DNA from: an uncultured Steroidobacter sp.
GTDB taxonomy: Bacteria; Pseudomonadota; Gammaproteobacteria; Steroidobacterales; Steroidobacteraceae
Assembly (NCBI RefSeq): GCF_937958065.1
Contig: NZ_CALFXI010000009.1
Location: 1 to 34,919, forward strand
Length of the DNA: 34,919 nucleotides
Direction: 5' to 3'
Part shown: one piece after another, positions 1 to 8,237 of the stretch
How positions within the stretch are numbered: the first letter of the stretch is position 1
Layout: each line of letters starts with the position of its first letter
Position numbers and translations under genes: made by a program
The notes under the pieces: model-generated
What the model saw: the letters and a program-made list of their open reading frames with translations, nothing else
Database searches by the model: none
Told to the model about the DNA's origin: nothing

Positions 1-80
1 TGCCGACGCTCGACTACATCTACGATCCGGCGGCGTACGAGCGCTATCTCCACACACTGCGCGAGCCGGCCGTCGCATGA
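1..80 (+). CDS. C-terminal end of an unidentified protein (partial)
   Basis: An open frame enters from the left edge and ends at a TGA at 78-80. It encodes about 25 residues containing LDYIYDPAAYERYLHTLRE, with Tyr-rich, amphipathic helical character. The fragment is too short to assign to a family. It lies about 120 bases before the TonB-dependent receptor on the same strand and could belong to the same locus. The frame is open to the edge and its composition matches the neighbours, but a chance open frame of this length cannot be excluded. Confidence 0.45.
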   Translation, partial: PTLDYIYDPAAYERYLHTLREPAVA

Positions 81-202
81 GAGCGCCAGATGATCGTGCC
101 TGGGCGTTGCTCGGGAGCGGGATATGAATCTTTCGTGACATCCGAAGGAACCGCCGAGGCTCGTCGTCTTGAACTCCGATTCGCTTTCGCATCGGAGCTT
201 GG

Positions 203-3200
203 ATGAAGACCCTCGACAGACTCAGGACGCCGGCACTTTCCAGCGCGGTTGCATTCGCAATCTGCGCATCCGCGAACGTGCTGGCAGCCGATAACACACA
301 GCAACGGGCTGCCGCCGATCCGGATCTCCAGACGCTCGACAGCATCGTCGTCACCGGTTCGCGCATCGCGCGCCCGGAACTGGAATCGACCATGCCCATC
401 AACGTCATGAATTTCGACGAGGTGAAGGATTTCGGTCGCTTCACCTTGTACGACGCGCTGATGCTCAATCCCGCCGTGGCGCCCGGCCTGGGGGAATTCA
501 ACTCCGGCGGTCAGGAGTACGACAAAGGCGTGGCGAACATCAATCTGCGCGAGATGGGCAACAACCGTTCCCTGGTCCTGGTCGATGGCCATCGTTGGGT
601 ATCCGGTGGCGCGCGCACGGCCGCAGTGGATTTGAACACCATTCCTTCGGCGCTGATCGAGCGCGTGGAAACTGTCACTGGCGGTGCGGCGGCGATTTAT
701 GGTGCCGATGCAGTCACCGGCGCAGTCAACGTGGTGATGAAGAAGCGAATGAATGGTCTGTCGGTCTCGGCCACCACTGGCCTGTCGGAGGAAGGCGATG
801 CGCGCCAGACGAACTTCTCGCTGGCCACCGGTCTGGATTTCAGCGACAACGCGCATCTGGTGGTTGGCGCCAACTACACCTATACCGATCCGGTGATGGT
901 GATCGATCGCTATACCGAGCGCCGCGCGTACAACGCCAATCCAGCGAACACCAATGCCAGCGACGGCATTCCCGACAACATCATCATCGATTACAACCAG
1001 TTCTACCGGTCCAATGTGCCGACCTTCTGCATCTACAACGGTGCCAGCCCCTGCGGCAGCGGTGTGCGCAATGGCGACTGGTATCAGCTGGTGAATGGCC
1101 AGGTCAGAAACATTCCCAAGGACAGCTACACCGTGATGACCGGCGGTGATACCGGCGTGCAGGACGGCGGCGACAGCGTGGGCTTCGGCATCTTCGATAA
1201 CTTGTACCTGCGCGACAAATCGGAGAAGGCGTCGCTGTATTCCAACCTGGAAGTGAAGCTGGGCGACAGCCTGACCTGGAACACCAATTTCGGTTACGCG
1301 CATAGTTACGTGAGCGGCGCCGCCCAATGGCCGGAATATCGCGATGACTCGCGCCCGACCAACTGGTGGGGCAAAGATCCGGAAAGCGGCGTGGCGTTCC
1401 CTGGAGGAGTGGCCACGTTCGACGATCCGTACCTGCCGGATTCGCTGCGCACGTTCATGGAACAAAACGGCCTGACGGAGATTCGCCTCAATCGCCACTA
1501 TTACAACTTGCCCGCGCCGCGTGAGATCCATGACCGCAACGCATTCAGCTTCGGGACCGAGCTCACCGGTGCATTGACCGATCGTCTGGACTGGAATGGT
1601 TTCGCGCGTTATGGCTGGGTGAAGGACGATATCCGCACCATCAACATGGTGGGTCGTCTCGAATGGCTGTACGCGCGCGATACGGTGCTGGATGCCAGCG
1701 GCAACATCGTCTGCGCCGATGAAGCTGCGCGGGCCGCGGGTTGTGCGCCGTTCAATCTTTATTCCACCGATGCGCCCAGCAAGGAATGGCAGGACTACGC
1801 GCTCTACCAACGCAACGAGCAAACCCGCAACCGCCTGTTGAACGTCGGCCTGGGTATCAATGGCGCCTTGTTCAGCGTCCCGGCAGGCGATGTACGCGTC
1901 GCCGCCGGTGTCGAATGGCGCGAGGAAAAGCTTTCCACGGAGGATGATCCGGATACCGAGAAACTGGCCAACATCGTGTTTTCGCCGGGCAATGACCATG
2001 CGATGCATCCGGCGCTGGATGCCAGCCGCAAGGTTAGCGAGGCCTATGCGGAATTGGTCGTGCCGGTGTTGGCCGACTTGCCGGGCGTGCATCGTCTCGA
2101 CATCGAAGGCGCGTATCGCTACTCCGATTACAGCGACAACCCGAGTACCGACACCTGGAAGTACGGTTTGATCTGGTCGCCGTTCCGAGGCTTGAGCTTG
2201 CGCGGGGTGAAGTCGTTCAGCACGCGCGTGCCGAACTTCGGTGAGCTGTATTCACCGATCGGCATGGTGACGCTCGGTCACATCAGCGACCCCTGTCAGG
2301 AAACGTTGATCACGCAGGACCAGGACCGGGCAGCGAACTGCGCAGCGACCATTCCCGGCTGGACGGGGCCGTTGCCGCGCCCGAACCTCAATGCGCCCGT
2401 GGTCTACAGCGGTGGCAATCCGGATCTGACTCCGGAAACCTCGAACTCGTTCTCGTATGGCCTGGTGTGGCAGCCGACGTTCCTGCGCGGTTTCGATCTC
2501 ACGGCCGACTATTGGGAAATCGAGATCGACGACGTCATCACCGCGCTGTCGTACACCACGATCATGAACAATTGTGTGAACGCCAGTAACGGCCCGGACA
2601 TGGGCTATTGCCAGTACGTTCACCGCTTCACCGAAACGTCGGGCTCGCACCAGCTGGGCGAGATCGATTACGTGCAGGCTCAGTACGCCAATCTGGCCGG
2701 CCGCTTGACGCGAGGCGTCGACTTCAGTGCGCATTACCGCTTCGATCTCGGCCCAGGTCGCGCGCGTCTGGGTTTCAGCGGTACGCGCCGCCTCGAACAA
2801 CGCGTGATCGCCGAGCGTGGCAGTGCCGGCACCGATTACGCCGGCGCGTGGGATTACCCGGACTTCCGCGGCACGCTGACGCTGGGCTATGACATCGGTC
2901 AGTTCACGATCGGCTGGAATACGTCTTACATCGGCAAGAGCCGCTTCAGTGCCACCGACCAATCGGACGAAACGCGCGAAATGCCGTATGTGCCGGCGTA
3001 CACCAAGCATGACCTCAACTTCGCGTGGCGTCCGACAGCAAGATACACGGTGAGCTTGGGGGTGAAGAACGTCACCAGTGCGAAGGTCGATCATCCGGTG
3101 CTGGCGCAGAACACCGGAACGTCGCCGCACCAGGTGGAAGGCAACGGCTCGGCCAATGCGTATTACGACGCGATTGGCCGCTACTTCTTCGGGACCGTCA

Positions 3201-3214
3201 AGGTCGACTTCTGA
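203..3214 (+). CDS. TonB-dependent outer-membrane receptor
   Basis: A 1003-residue TonB-dependent receptor for energised import of a scarce substrate across the outer membrane. Residues 1-29 look like a signal peptide ending in VLA. A TonB-box-like segment (LDSIVVTGSRI) lies near residues 45-55. The plug follows, with typical motifs (NINLREMGNNRSLVLVDG, LIERVETVTGGAAAIYGADA, VTGAVNVVMKK). The rest is a 22-strand-type barrel ending in the terminal Phe (KVDF) expected for outer-membrane insertion. GGAG at 194-197 sits five bases before the ATG. The following phosphodiesterase starts 12 bases after the stop, so this is probably the first gene of a three-gene operon. The substrate is not readable from the sequence; the neighbours suggest a phosphodiester or phosphate-containing compound. 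No TonB, ExbB or ExbD gene is in the window. Confidence 0.95.
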   Translation: MKTLDRLRTPALSSAVAFAICASANVLAADNTQQRAAADPDLQTLDSIVVTGSRIARPELESTMPINVMNFDEVKDFGRFTLYDALMLNPAVAPGLGEFNSGGQEYDKGVANINLREMGNNRSLVLVDGHRWVSGGARTAAVDLNTIPSALIERVETVTGGAAAIYGADAVTGAVNVVMKKRMNGLSVSATTGLSEEGDARQTNFSLATGLDFSDNAHLVVGANYTYTDPVMVIDRYTERRAYNANPANTNASDGIPDNIIIDYNQFYRSNVPTFCIYNGASPCGSGVRNGDWYQLVNGQVRNIPKDSYTVMTGGDTGVQDGGDSVGFGIFDNLYLRDKSEKASLYSNLEVKLGDSLTWNTNFGYAHSYVSGAAQWPEYRDDSRPTNWWGKDPESGVAFPGGVATFDDPYLPDSLRTFMEQNGLTEIRLNRHYYNLPAPREIHDRNAFSFGTELTGALTDRLDWNGFARYGWVKDDIRTINMVGRLEWLYARDTVLDASGNIVCADEAARAAGCAPFNLYSTDAPSKEWQDYALYQRNEQTRNRLLNVGLGINGALFSVPAGDVRVAAGVEWREEKLSTEDDPDTEKLANIVFSPGNDHAMHPALDASRKVSEAYAELVVPVLADLPGVHRLDIEGAYRYSDYSDNPSTDTWKYGLIWSPFRGLSLRGVKSFSTRVPNFGELYSPIGMVTLGHISDPCQETLITQDQDRAANCAATIPGWTGPLPRPNLNAPVVYSGGNPDLTPETSNSFSYGLVWQPTFLRGFDLTADYWEIEIDDVITALSYTTIMNNCVNASNGPDMGYCQYVHRFTETSGSHQLGEIDYVQAQYANLAGRLTRGVDFSAHYRFDLGPGRARLGFSGTRRLEQRVIAERGSAGTDYAGAWDYPDFRGTLTLGYDIGQFTIGWNTSYIGKSRFSATDQSDETREMPYVPAYTKHDLNFAWRPTARYTVSLGVKNVTSAKVDHPVLAQNTGTSPHQVEGNGSANAYYDAIGRYFFGTVKVDF

Positions 3215-3225
3215 GCGAGGCGGTC

Positions 3226-4119
3226 ATGAGGCAACTTTTCTCGACCGTTGTTCTCGCAACGTTGGCTTCGTGCGCGACCGCGCACGAGGCCGGCGCTGTC
3301 TCCAGCAAGCCGCTGATCGCCGCGCATCGGGGCGGTGCCATGCACCGCCCGGAAAATACGATGAGCGCGTTCCGCCATGCCGTCGAACTGGGCGTGGACG
3401 TGCTGGAATTCGACATGGTGATGACCGCCGACGACCAGCTTGTCGTCCATCACGATGCCAGCGTCAATCCGAAGCTGTGTACGCCCGACGCCGGTTCGAG
3501 CGTGGTGGCGGGGCCGGTGCGAACGCTGACCTACGCGCAGACCCAGCAGTTCGATTGCGGCTCGCTGGTGCGCGATATCTACACAAAGCCCGGCCACGTC
3601 GCTCAGCCCGGCGCGCGCATTCCGAAAGTGGCTGAAGTGCTGGGCGAATTCAGTGACGCGAAGGTCGTCTTCTTCGCGGAAACCAAGGTTCCCAAACCGG
3701 TTCCGGGCGTCCCCGACGTCGATCCGATGCAGTTCGCCAGGTTGATCGATGAACTGGTGCGCAAGCATGCTGTGGTAGATCGCTTCGTCCTCCAGTCCAG
3801 CGATTACCGCACCATCGACGCGCTCCATGAAATCAATCCGCGCATCCGCACCTGTCTGTTAGGTGCGCACAACTGGGGTCACCGCCGGTTCCTCGAGACG
3901 GTCCGGCAGCATCATGCGTCTTGCATTCTGTTGCGCGATACGAATGCTGCCAAAGACGACGTGCAGCAATTGCAGAAAGCCGGTGTGCAGGTCTACTCGG
4001 AAGTGATCGACCAGCCTGAACAGTGGCAGGCCTACCTGGATCTCGGTGTGGACGTGTTGTTCACGAACGCGCCGGCGGATCTGATGGATTTCCTCCGCAA
4101 GAACGGTGCCCAGCCTTGA
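3226..4119 (+). CDS. Glycerophosphodiester phosphodiesterase, predicted lipoprotein
   Basis: 297 residues. It belongs to the GDPD/UgpQ family, which hydrolyses glycerophosphodiesters to glycerol-3-phosphate and an alcohol. The TIM-barrel active site is recognisable: HRGG (His34, Arg35) followed by PENT, then Glu61 and Asp63 in LEFDM, and His76-Asp77 in VVHHD. C-terminal LFTNAPADL matches the family end. The N-terminus has a short hydrophobic stretch and a lipobox LASC with Cys16, so the mature protein is probably membrane-anchored in the periplasm. I chose the ATG at 3226 because the frame upstream overlaps the receptor, and because a GAGG lies about five bases before it and the signal sequence starts there. 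It is 12 bases after the receptor and 12 bases before the next gene, so co-transcription is likely. Confidence 0.93.
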   Translation: MRQLFSTVVLATLASCATAHEAGAVSSKPLIAAHRGGAMHRPENTMSAFRHAVELGVDVLEFDMVMTADDQLVVHHDASVNPKLCTPDAGSSVVAGPVRTLTYAQTQQFDCGSLVRDIYTKPGHVAQPGARIPKVAEVLGEFSDAKVVFFAETKVPKPVPGVPDVDPMQFARLIDELVRKHAVVDRFVLQSSDYRTIDALHEINPRIRTCLLGAHNWGHRRFLETVRQHHASCILLRDTNAAKDDVQQLQKAGVQVYSEVIDQPEQWQAYLDLGVDVLFTNAPADLMDFLRKNGAQP

Positions 4120-4130
4120 CGGTCAATAAC

Positions 4131-5528
4131 GTGAAACATCACTTCGAAACGTTCCAGTTCGCACGCCTGCGGCTGATTTGTCTGCTGCTCGTTGTGCTGG
4201 CTGCTCCGGCCTTCGCCGGGCAGAGCGAGCACCCCGCGCGCGCCGTATTGCTGATTTCCATCGACGGCCTGCATCCAAGTTACGTGTTGGACGCCGACAA
4301 AATGGGTCTGCGCATTCCTACGCTGCGCAAATTCGTCGCCCAGGGTGCCTATGCGCAGGCCGTGAAGAACGTCACGCCCACGCTGACATACCCGAATCAC
4401 ACCGCGCTGCTCACTGGCGTGGGTCCGCAGGAGCACGGCATCTACACCAATACCGTGTTTGACCCCGAAGGTATCGAGAAGGGCGCTTGGAACTGGTACG
4501 GGGAACAGATCAAGGCTCGCACCTTGTGGGAGGCGGCCAAGGACAAAGGGATGACCACGGCGGCCGTGCTGTGGCCGGTGTCGGTGGGCCATGCGGCCAT
4601 CGACTACAACATGCCGGAGTACTGGCGAGTGAAGCAGCCTTCGGACAACTACCTGTTGAATGCAGTTGTAACTCCGCGAGGGTTCCTGCGATCGGTGAAG
4701 GCTGTGGATTCGCTCTTCGTCAATGCCGGCAAGGAGCTCAACCAATGGGCATTCGACGAGAAGCTGACCGAAATTGCGCTGGCCATGATCGAGCAGGGCA
4801 AGCCCAATCTGTTGACGGTTCACATCGTAGGCCTGGACAGCGCGCAGCACAGCGACGGGCCGCTGCCGTCCAGTGCGAGCTCGCGAGAAACGCTGGAACA
4901 TCTGGACACGCTGATCGATCGCATCATCGTTGCTGAGCTCAAAGCGCACCCGAATGCAACGGTTGCCATCGCTTCGGATCATGGCTTCCTGCCGGTGAAC
5001 GCGACCCTCCATCTGAATGCCGGGTTCAGCCGAGCCGGCTTGATCGAGCTGGACAGGGACAACAAGATCAGATCCTGGAAGGCATATGCATGGAGTGCCG
5101 GTGGCAGCGCGTCGGTGGTGCTGAAAGACCCGGATGACGCAGCGACCTTCGCCGCGGTGGACAAGATCCTCGCGGAGCTGGCAGCCGACCCGGCGAACGG
5201 CATTGCCAGTGTCCTGCGGGGTATCGAAGCGGTGAACGAGGGCGCGTTGCCGCAGGCATCCTTCATGGTCGATTGCAAGAGCGGATTTGCGATGGGGGGC
5301 GCAGTCACCGGCGAGGTGATTCGGCCGCAAGCCAATACCACTGGCGCGCATGGTTATCGCAACACCCACCCGGCAATGAGCTCGTCCTTCTTCGTGATCG
5401 GGCCGGGCATCAAAGCCGGAAAGAATCTGGGCAACATCGACATTCGCAGCATCGCACCGACCCTGGCGAGGGAATTGAACGTGGAGTTGCCGGGAGCCAG
5501 GCAGCCGGCCTTGCCGTTGCGCGAGTGA
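4131..5528 (+). CDS. Exported nucleotide pyrophosphatase/phosphodiesterase (NPP/alkaline phosphatase superfamily)
   Basis: 465 residues, GTG start; an alternative TTG at 4116 overlaps the preceding stop. A signal peptide (LRLICLLLVVLAAPAFA) ends near residue 29. Family motifs are present: ISIDG with metal ligand Asp45, TLTYPNHTALLTG with the nucleophile Thr86, an Asp/His pair in VGLDSAQHSDGP, SDHG, and GAHGYRNTHP near the C-terminus. These place it with type I phosphodiesterase/NPP enzymes, which cleave nucleotide, lysophospholipid or choline phosphodiesters using two zinc ions. Its position after a GDPD lipoprotein and a TonB receptor suggests a periplasmic step in breaking down an imported phosphodiester. 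The exact substrate cannot be told from motifs alone. Confidence 0.92.
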   Translation: MKHHFETFQFARLRLICLLLVVLAAPAFAGQSEHPARAVLLISIDGLHPSYVLDADKMGLRIPTLRKFVAQGAYAQAVKNVTPTLTYPNHTALLTGVGPQEHGIYTNTVFDPEGIEKGAWNWYGEQIKARTLWEAAKDKGMTTAAVLWPVSVGHAAIDYNMPEYWRVKQPSDNYLLNAVVTPRGFLRSVKAVDSLFVNAGKELNQWAFDEKLTEIALAMIEQGKPNLLTVHIVGLDSAQHSDGPLPSSASSRETLEHLDTLIDRIIVAELKAHPNATVAIASDHGFLPVNATLHLNAGFSRAGLIELDRDNKIRSWKAYAWSAGGSASVVLKDPDDAATFAAVDKILAELAADPANGIASVLRGIEAVNEGALPQASFMVDCKSGFAMGGAVTGEVIRPQANTTGAHGYRNTHPAMSSSFFVIGPGIKAGKNLGNIDIRSIAPTLARELNVELPGARQPALPLRE

Positions 5529-5865
5529 GATCGATCCGTCGCCGGAGGTGCTGATTTGCAGCGACGCGGGCCCAGGCGCCTCGACCTGGCGCAGCAACGT
5601 TGTACCGATGGCGATATCGACCGCCCTCAACGACCGGCACTTAGTCGAAGTCACTCGGTCGGAGGCCATTCGCCCTTGATCTGGATCGACGAAAAGGGCA
5701 GTGCGGCGCTCCTCATTCCACCAGTCGAAATGGGGCAGAGCGTCCACACCTCGCTGTCGATGCGAATGAATCAAGCGCGCTGGCGGAGGAGAGCAGCGAG
5801 ACGCCTGGTGGCATCGGCGAGGCGGGTACGAGCCGCGCCTTCGGTTCCAGCCCGAGGACAGCAGC
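5529..5865. other. Intergenic region without a recognisable gene
   Basis: About 337 bases between the phosphodiesterase and the glyoxalase-fold gene. Open frames exist on both strands but none shows a recognisable family pattern. I see no strong hairpin followed by T residues. The last 15 bases hold the Shine-Dalgarno GAGGA of the next gene. It may be the relic of a lost gene, but nothing identifiable remains. Confidence 0.4.
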
Positions 5866-6474
5866 ATGAGCAGCGTCGATCTGAAACTCGAAGTGGTGGT
5901 CATTCCCGTCGCCGACGTCGACCGGGCCAAGCGCTTCTATGGAGATCAACTGGGCTGGAGACTCGACGCGGATTTCCCCGTCGGCGACGAGTTCCGGGTC
6001 GTGCAGTTCACGCCACCGGGGTCGGCGTGCTCGATCCACTTCGGCAAGGGAGTCACGCCATCGGCGCCGGGTTCGGCGCGCGGAATGTATCTGGTCGTGT
6101 CGGACATCGAGGCGGCGCGAGCCGAGCTGGTCGAGCGCAATGTCGCCGTGAGCGAAATCGTTCATCGGGCGCCGGGCCAACCGCCAGTACAGGGCCGGGA
6201 TCCGCAAGGACGCAGCTACATGTCGTTTGCTACGTTCAGCGATCCAGACGGCAATGGCTGGATACTGCAGGAGATCACCGAGCGCTTGCCTGGACGCGTG
6301 ACCGGCGACGAAACCAAATACGGTTCGCCGACTGAGCTCGCGAACGCGATGCGTCGCGCGGAGGCCGCGCATGGCGAGCACGAAAAGCGCACAGGCCAGC
6401 GGGATGCTGACTGGCCCACCTGGTATGCCTCGTACATGATTGCCGAACAACTCGGCAAACCGTTGCCGACGTGA
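5866..6474 (+). CDS. VOC-family (glyoxalase/bleomycin-resistance fold) protein
   Basis: 202 residues. Residues 7-140 form a vicinal-oxygen-chelate module with its paired beta-alpha-beta-beta-beta units: VVVIPVADVDRAKRFYGDQL at the start, the VSDIEAARAELVERNV helix, and FSDPDGNGWILQEI at the end, where a Glu usually binds metal. About 55 extra residues follow, with the Trp/Tyr-rich motif DWPTWYASYMIAEQLG, found in a subgroup of VOC proteins of unknown substrate. GAGGA stands seven bases before the ATG. It appears to be a single-gene unit, convergent with pgm. Family members include lyases, dioxygenases and resistance proteins, so the reaction is not assigned. Confidence 0.88.
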   Translation: MSSVDLKLEVVVIPVADVDRAKRFYGDQLGWRLDADFPVGDEFRVVQFTPPGSACSIHFGKGVTPSAPGSARGMYLVVSDIEAARAELVERNVAVSEIVHRAPGQPPVQGRDPQGRSYMSFATFSDPDGNGWILQEITERLPGRVTGDETKYGSPTELANAMRRAEAAHGEHEKRTGQRDADWPTWYASYMIAEQLGKPLPT

Positions 6475-6578
6475 GCTACGCGCGAGCTGCCATCGAAGCT
6501 GCGCGGCTGCGTTTGCGACCCATCATCATGATTTCGCGGGCGCTCGTCGCGGGCGTGATGCCGCTGGCGGTTCGACTC

Positions 6579-8225
6579 TCATGATCGAGCCATGCATTCG
6601 CTCACGATCTGCTGTGCCTCGGCGACCAGCATCTGAAGGTGATTCGCGTCGCGGAAGCTTTCTGCGTAGAGCTTATAAAGATTCTCGGTGCCGGACGGGC
6701 GGGCGGCGAACCAGCCGTTGGCAGTCACGACCTTGAGCCCACCGATCGGCGCGTCGTTGCCCGGCGCGCGAGTCAATCTTGCGATGATCGGATCGCCCGC
6801 GAGGGACGCGGCTCGCACGGACTCGCCAGAGAGCTTGCCGAGAAGAGCTTTCTGTTCGGGCGTCGCCGGTGCATCGATGCGCGTGTAATACGGAGCGCCG
6901 AACTGTGCCGTGATCTCGCGGTAGTGCTCCCCCGGGTCTTTGCCAGTGCGCGCAGTGATCTCGGCTGCGAGCAGCGCGAGGATGAGACCATCTTTGTCGG
7001 TGGTCCACACAGTTCCATCCAGAGAGAGGAAGCTCGCGCCCGCGCTCTCTTCGCCGCCGAAGCACACGGAGCGGTCGAGCAAGCCCGGCGCAAACCATTT
7101 GAATCCGACCGGCACCTCCAGTAGCCGACGCCCCGCTGCCGCCACCACCCGATCGATCAGGCTGCTCGAAACGAGCGTCTTGCCAACGGCTGCATTCGCG
7201 CTCCAACCCGGGCGAGCGTCCAGCAGATAGCGGATCGCGACTGCGAGATAATGGTTCGGATTCAACAACCCCGCCGAGGGCGTGACGATGCCGTGTCGGT
7301 CGGCATCGGTATCGTTGGCGAAGGCGACGGTGAACCGATCCTTCAGCCCGAGCAGGCTAGCCATCGCGTACTGGCTGGAGCAATCCATACGAATCTTACC
7401 GTCGTGATCCACGGTCATGAACGAGAAGGTCGGGTCGACGTTCGGATTGACGACGTCGATCTCGAGGCCGTACACGCGATTGATCCGGTCCCAGTAGTGC
7501 ACGGCTGCACCGCCGAGCGGGTCTGCTGCGATCTTCAATCGCGCGGCGCGTATCGCATCCATGTCGATGACATTCCGCAAATCTTCCACGTACCGCGCCG
7601 CGAAGTCCTGTTCACGAATCGTTGCAGGACGCTGCCCGCCACCGAGCGACACACGCTTCGCTTCGCGATTGCCCTCGCGGAGCAGTGCGTTGGCGCGCGT
7701 TTGAATCCAGCCCGTCACGTCGGCTTCGGCCGGCCCACCGTTCGGCGGGTTGTATTTGATGCCGCCATCCTCTGGCGGGTTGTGCGATGGGGTGATGACG
7801 ATGCCGTCGGCCAGCCGCTCCGTGCGATCGCGATTGTGAACCAGGATCGCCCGCGAGATCGCCGGCGTAGGAGTGAATCCATCCGCGCTCTGGATGACCG
7901 TCTCGACGCCGTTGGCGGCAAGCACTTCCAGGGCGGTTCGCTGCGCCGGCGCTGAGACCGCATGCGTGTCGCGCCCGATGAAGAGCGGGCCGCTGATGTC
8001 GTGCGCAAGCCGGTACTCGCAGATTGCCTGGCTGATCGCGACGATGTGCGCCTCGTTGAATGACCCGCTGAGCGGCGAGCCACGATGGCCACTGGTGCCG
8101 AAGCTCACCAGTTGTGCCGGATCGTTCGGGTCGGGCTGGCGGGCATGATACTCACGCTCGAGCTGCGCCGGATCGATCAGCAGTTCCTTGGGCGCCGGTT
8201 TCCCGGCCAATGGGGAAAGAGCCAT
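6579..8225 (-). CDS. pgm: Phosphoglucomutase (alpha-D-glucose phosphate-specific)
   Basis: 548 residues, nearly the same length as E. coli Pgm (546). It interconverts glucose-1-phosphate and glucose-6-phosphate in the cytoplasm. Visible marks are SFGTSGHRG near the N-terminus, the phosphoserine loop ITPSHNP (Ser147), the metal loop NDTDADRHG, the sugar-specificity loop GEESAGASFL, and the phosphate-binding ARPSGTENLYKLYAESF at the C-terminus. It starts 12 bases after the glgP stop; its GAGG lies just beyond that stop, so the two genes form an operon. The pairing is logical: GlgP releases glucose-1-phosphate and Pgm passes it into glycolysis. Confidence 0.97.
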   Translation of the reverse strand: MALSPLAGKPAPKELLIDPAQLEREYHARQPDPNDPAQLVSFGTSGHRGSPLSGSFNEAHIVAISQAICEYRLAHDISGPLFIGRDTHAVSAPAQRTALEVLAANGVETVIQSADGFTPTPAISRAILVHNRDRTERLADGIVITPSHNPPEDGGIKYNPPNGGPAEADVTGWIQTRANALLREGNREAKRVSLGGGQRPATIREQDFAARYVEDLRNVIDMDAIRAARLKIAADPLGGAAVHYWDRINRVYGLEIDVVNPNVDPTFSFMTVDHDGKIRMDCSSQYAMASLLGLKDRFTVAFANDTDADRHGIVTPSAGLLNPNHYLAVAIRYLLDARPGWSANAAVGKTLVSSSLIDRVVAAAGRRLLEVPVGFKWFAPGLLDRSVCFGGEESAGASFLSLDGTVWTTDKDGLILALLAAEITARTGKDPGEHYREITAQFGAPYYTRIDAPATPEQKALLGKLSGESVRAASLAGDPIIARLTRAPGNDAPIGGLKVVTANGWFAARPSGTENLYKLYAESFRDANHLQMLVAEAQQIVSECMARS

Positions 8226-8237
8226 GCAATGACCTCG

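Noticed and set aside
44..2092. A 682-codon open frame antisense to the first TonB receptor
   Set aside because: Its product is rich in Arg, His, Val and Ile without domain signs, and the opposite strand encodes a clear receptor. Long antisense frames are common in high-GC coding DNA.
4032..5930. A 632-codon minus-strand frame covering the NPP gene and the gap after it
   Set aside because: Low-complexity shadow product with no motifs; the plus strand has a full NPP catalytic set. I also checked whether its part in 5529-5930 is a gene of its own and saw no family pattern.
6475..6578. Terminator between the VOC gene and pgm
   Set aside because: GC-rich repeats (CGCGGGCG twice) are direct, not inverted, and no T-run follows.
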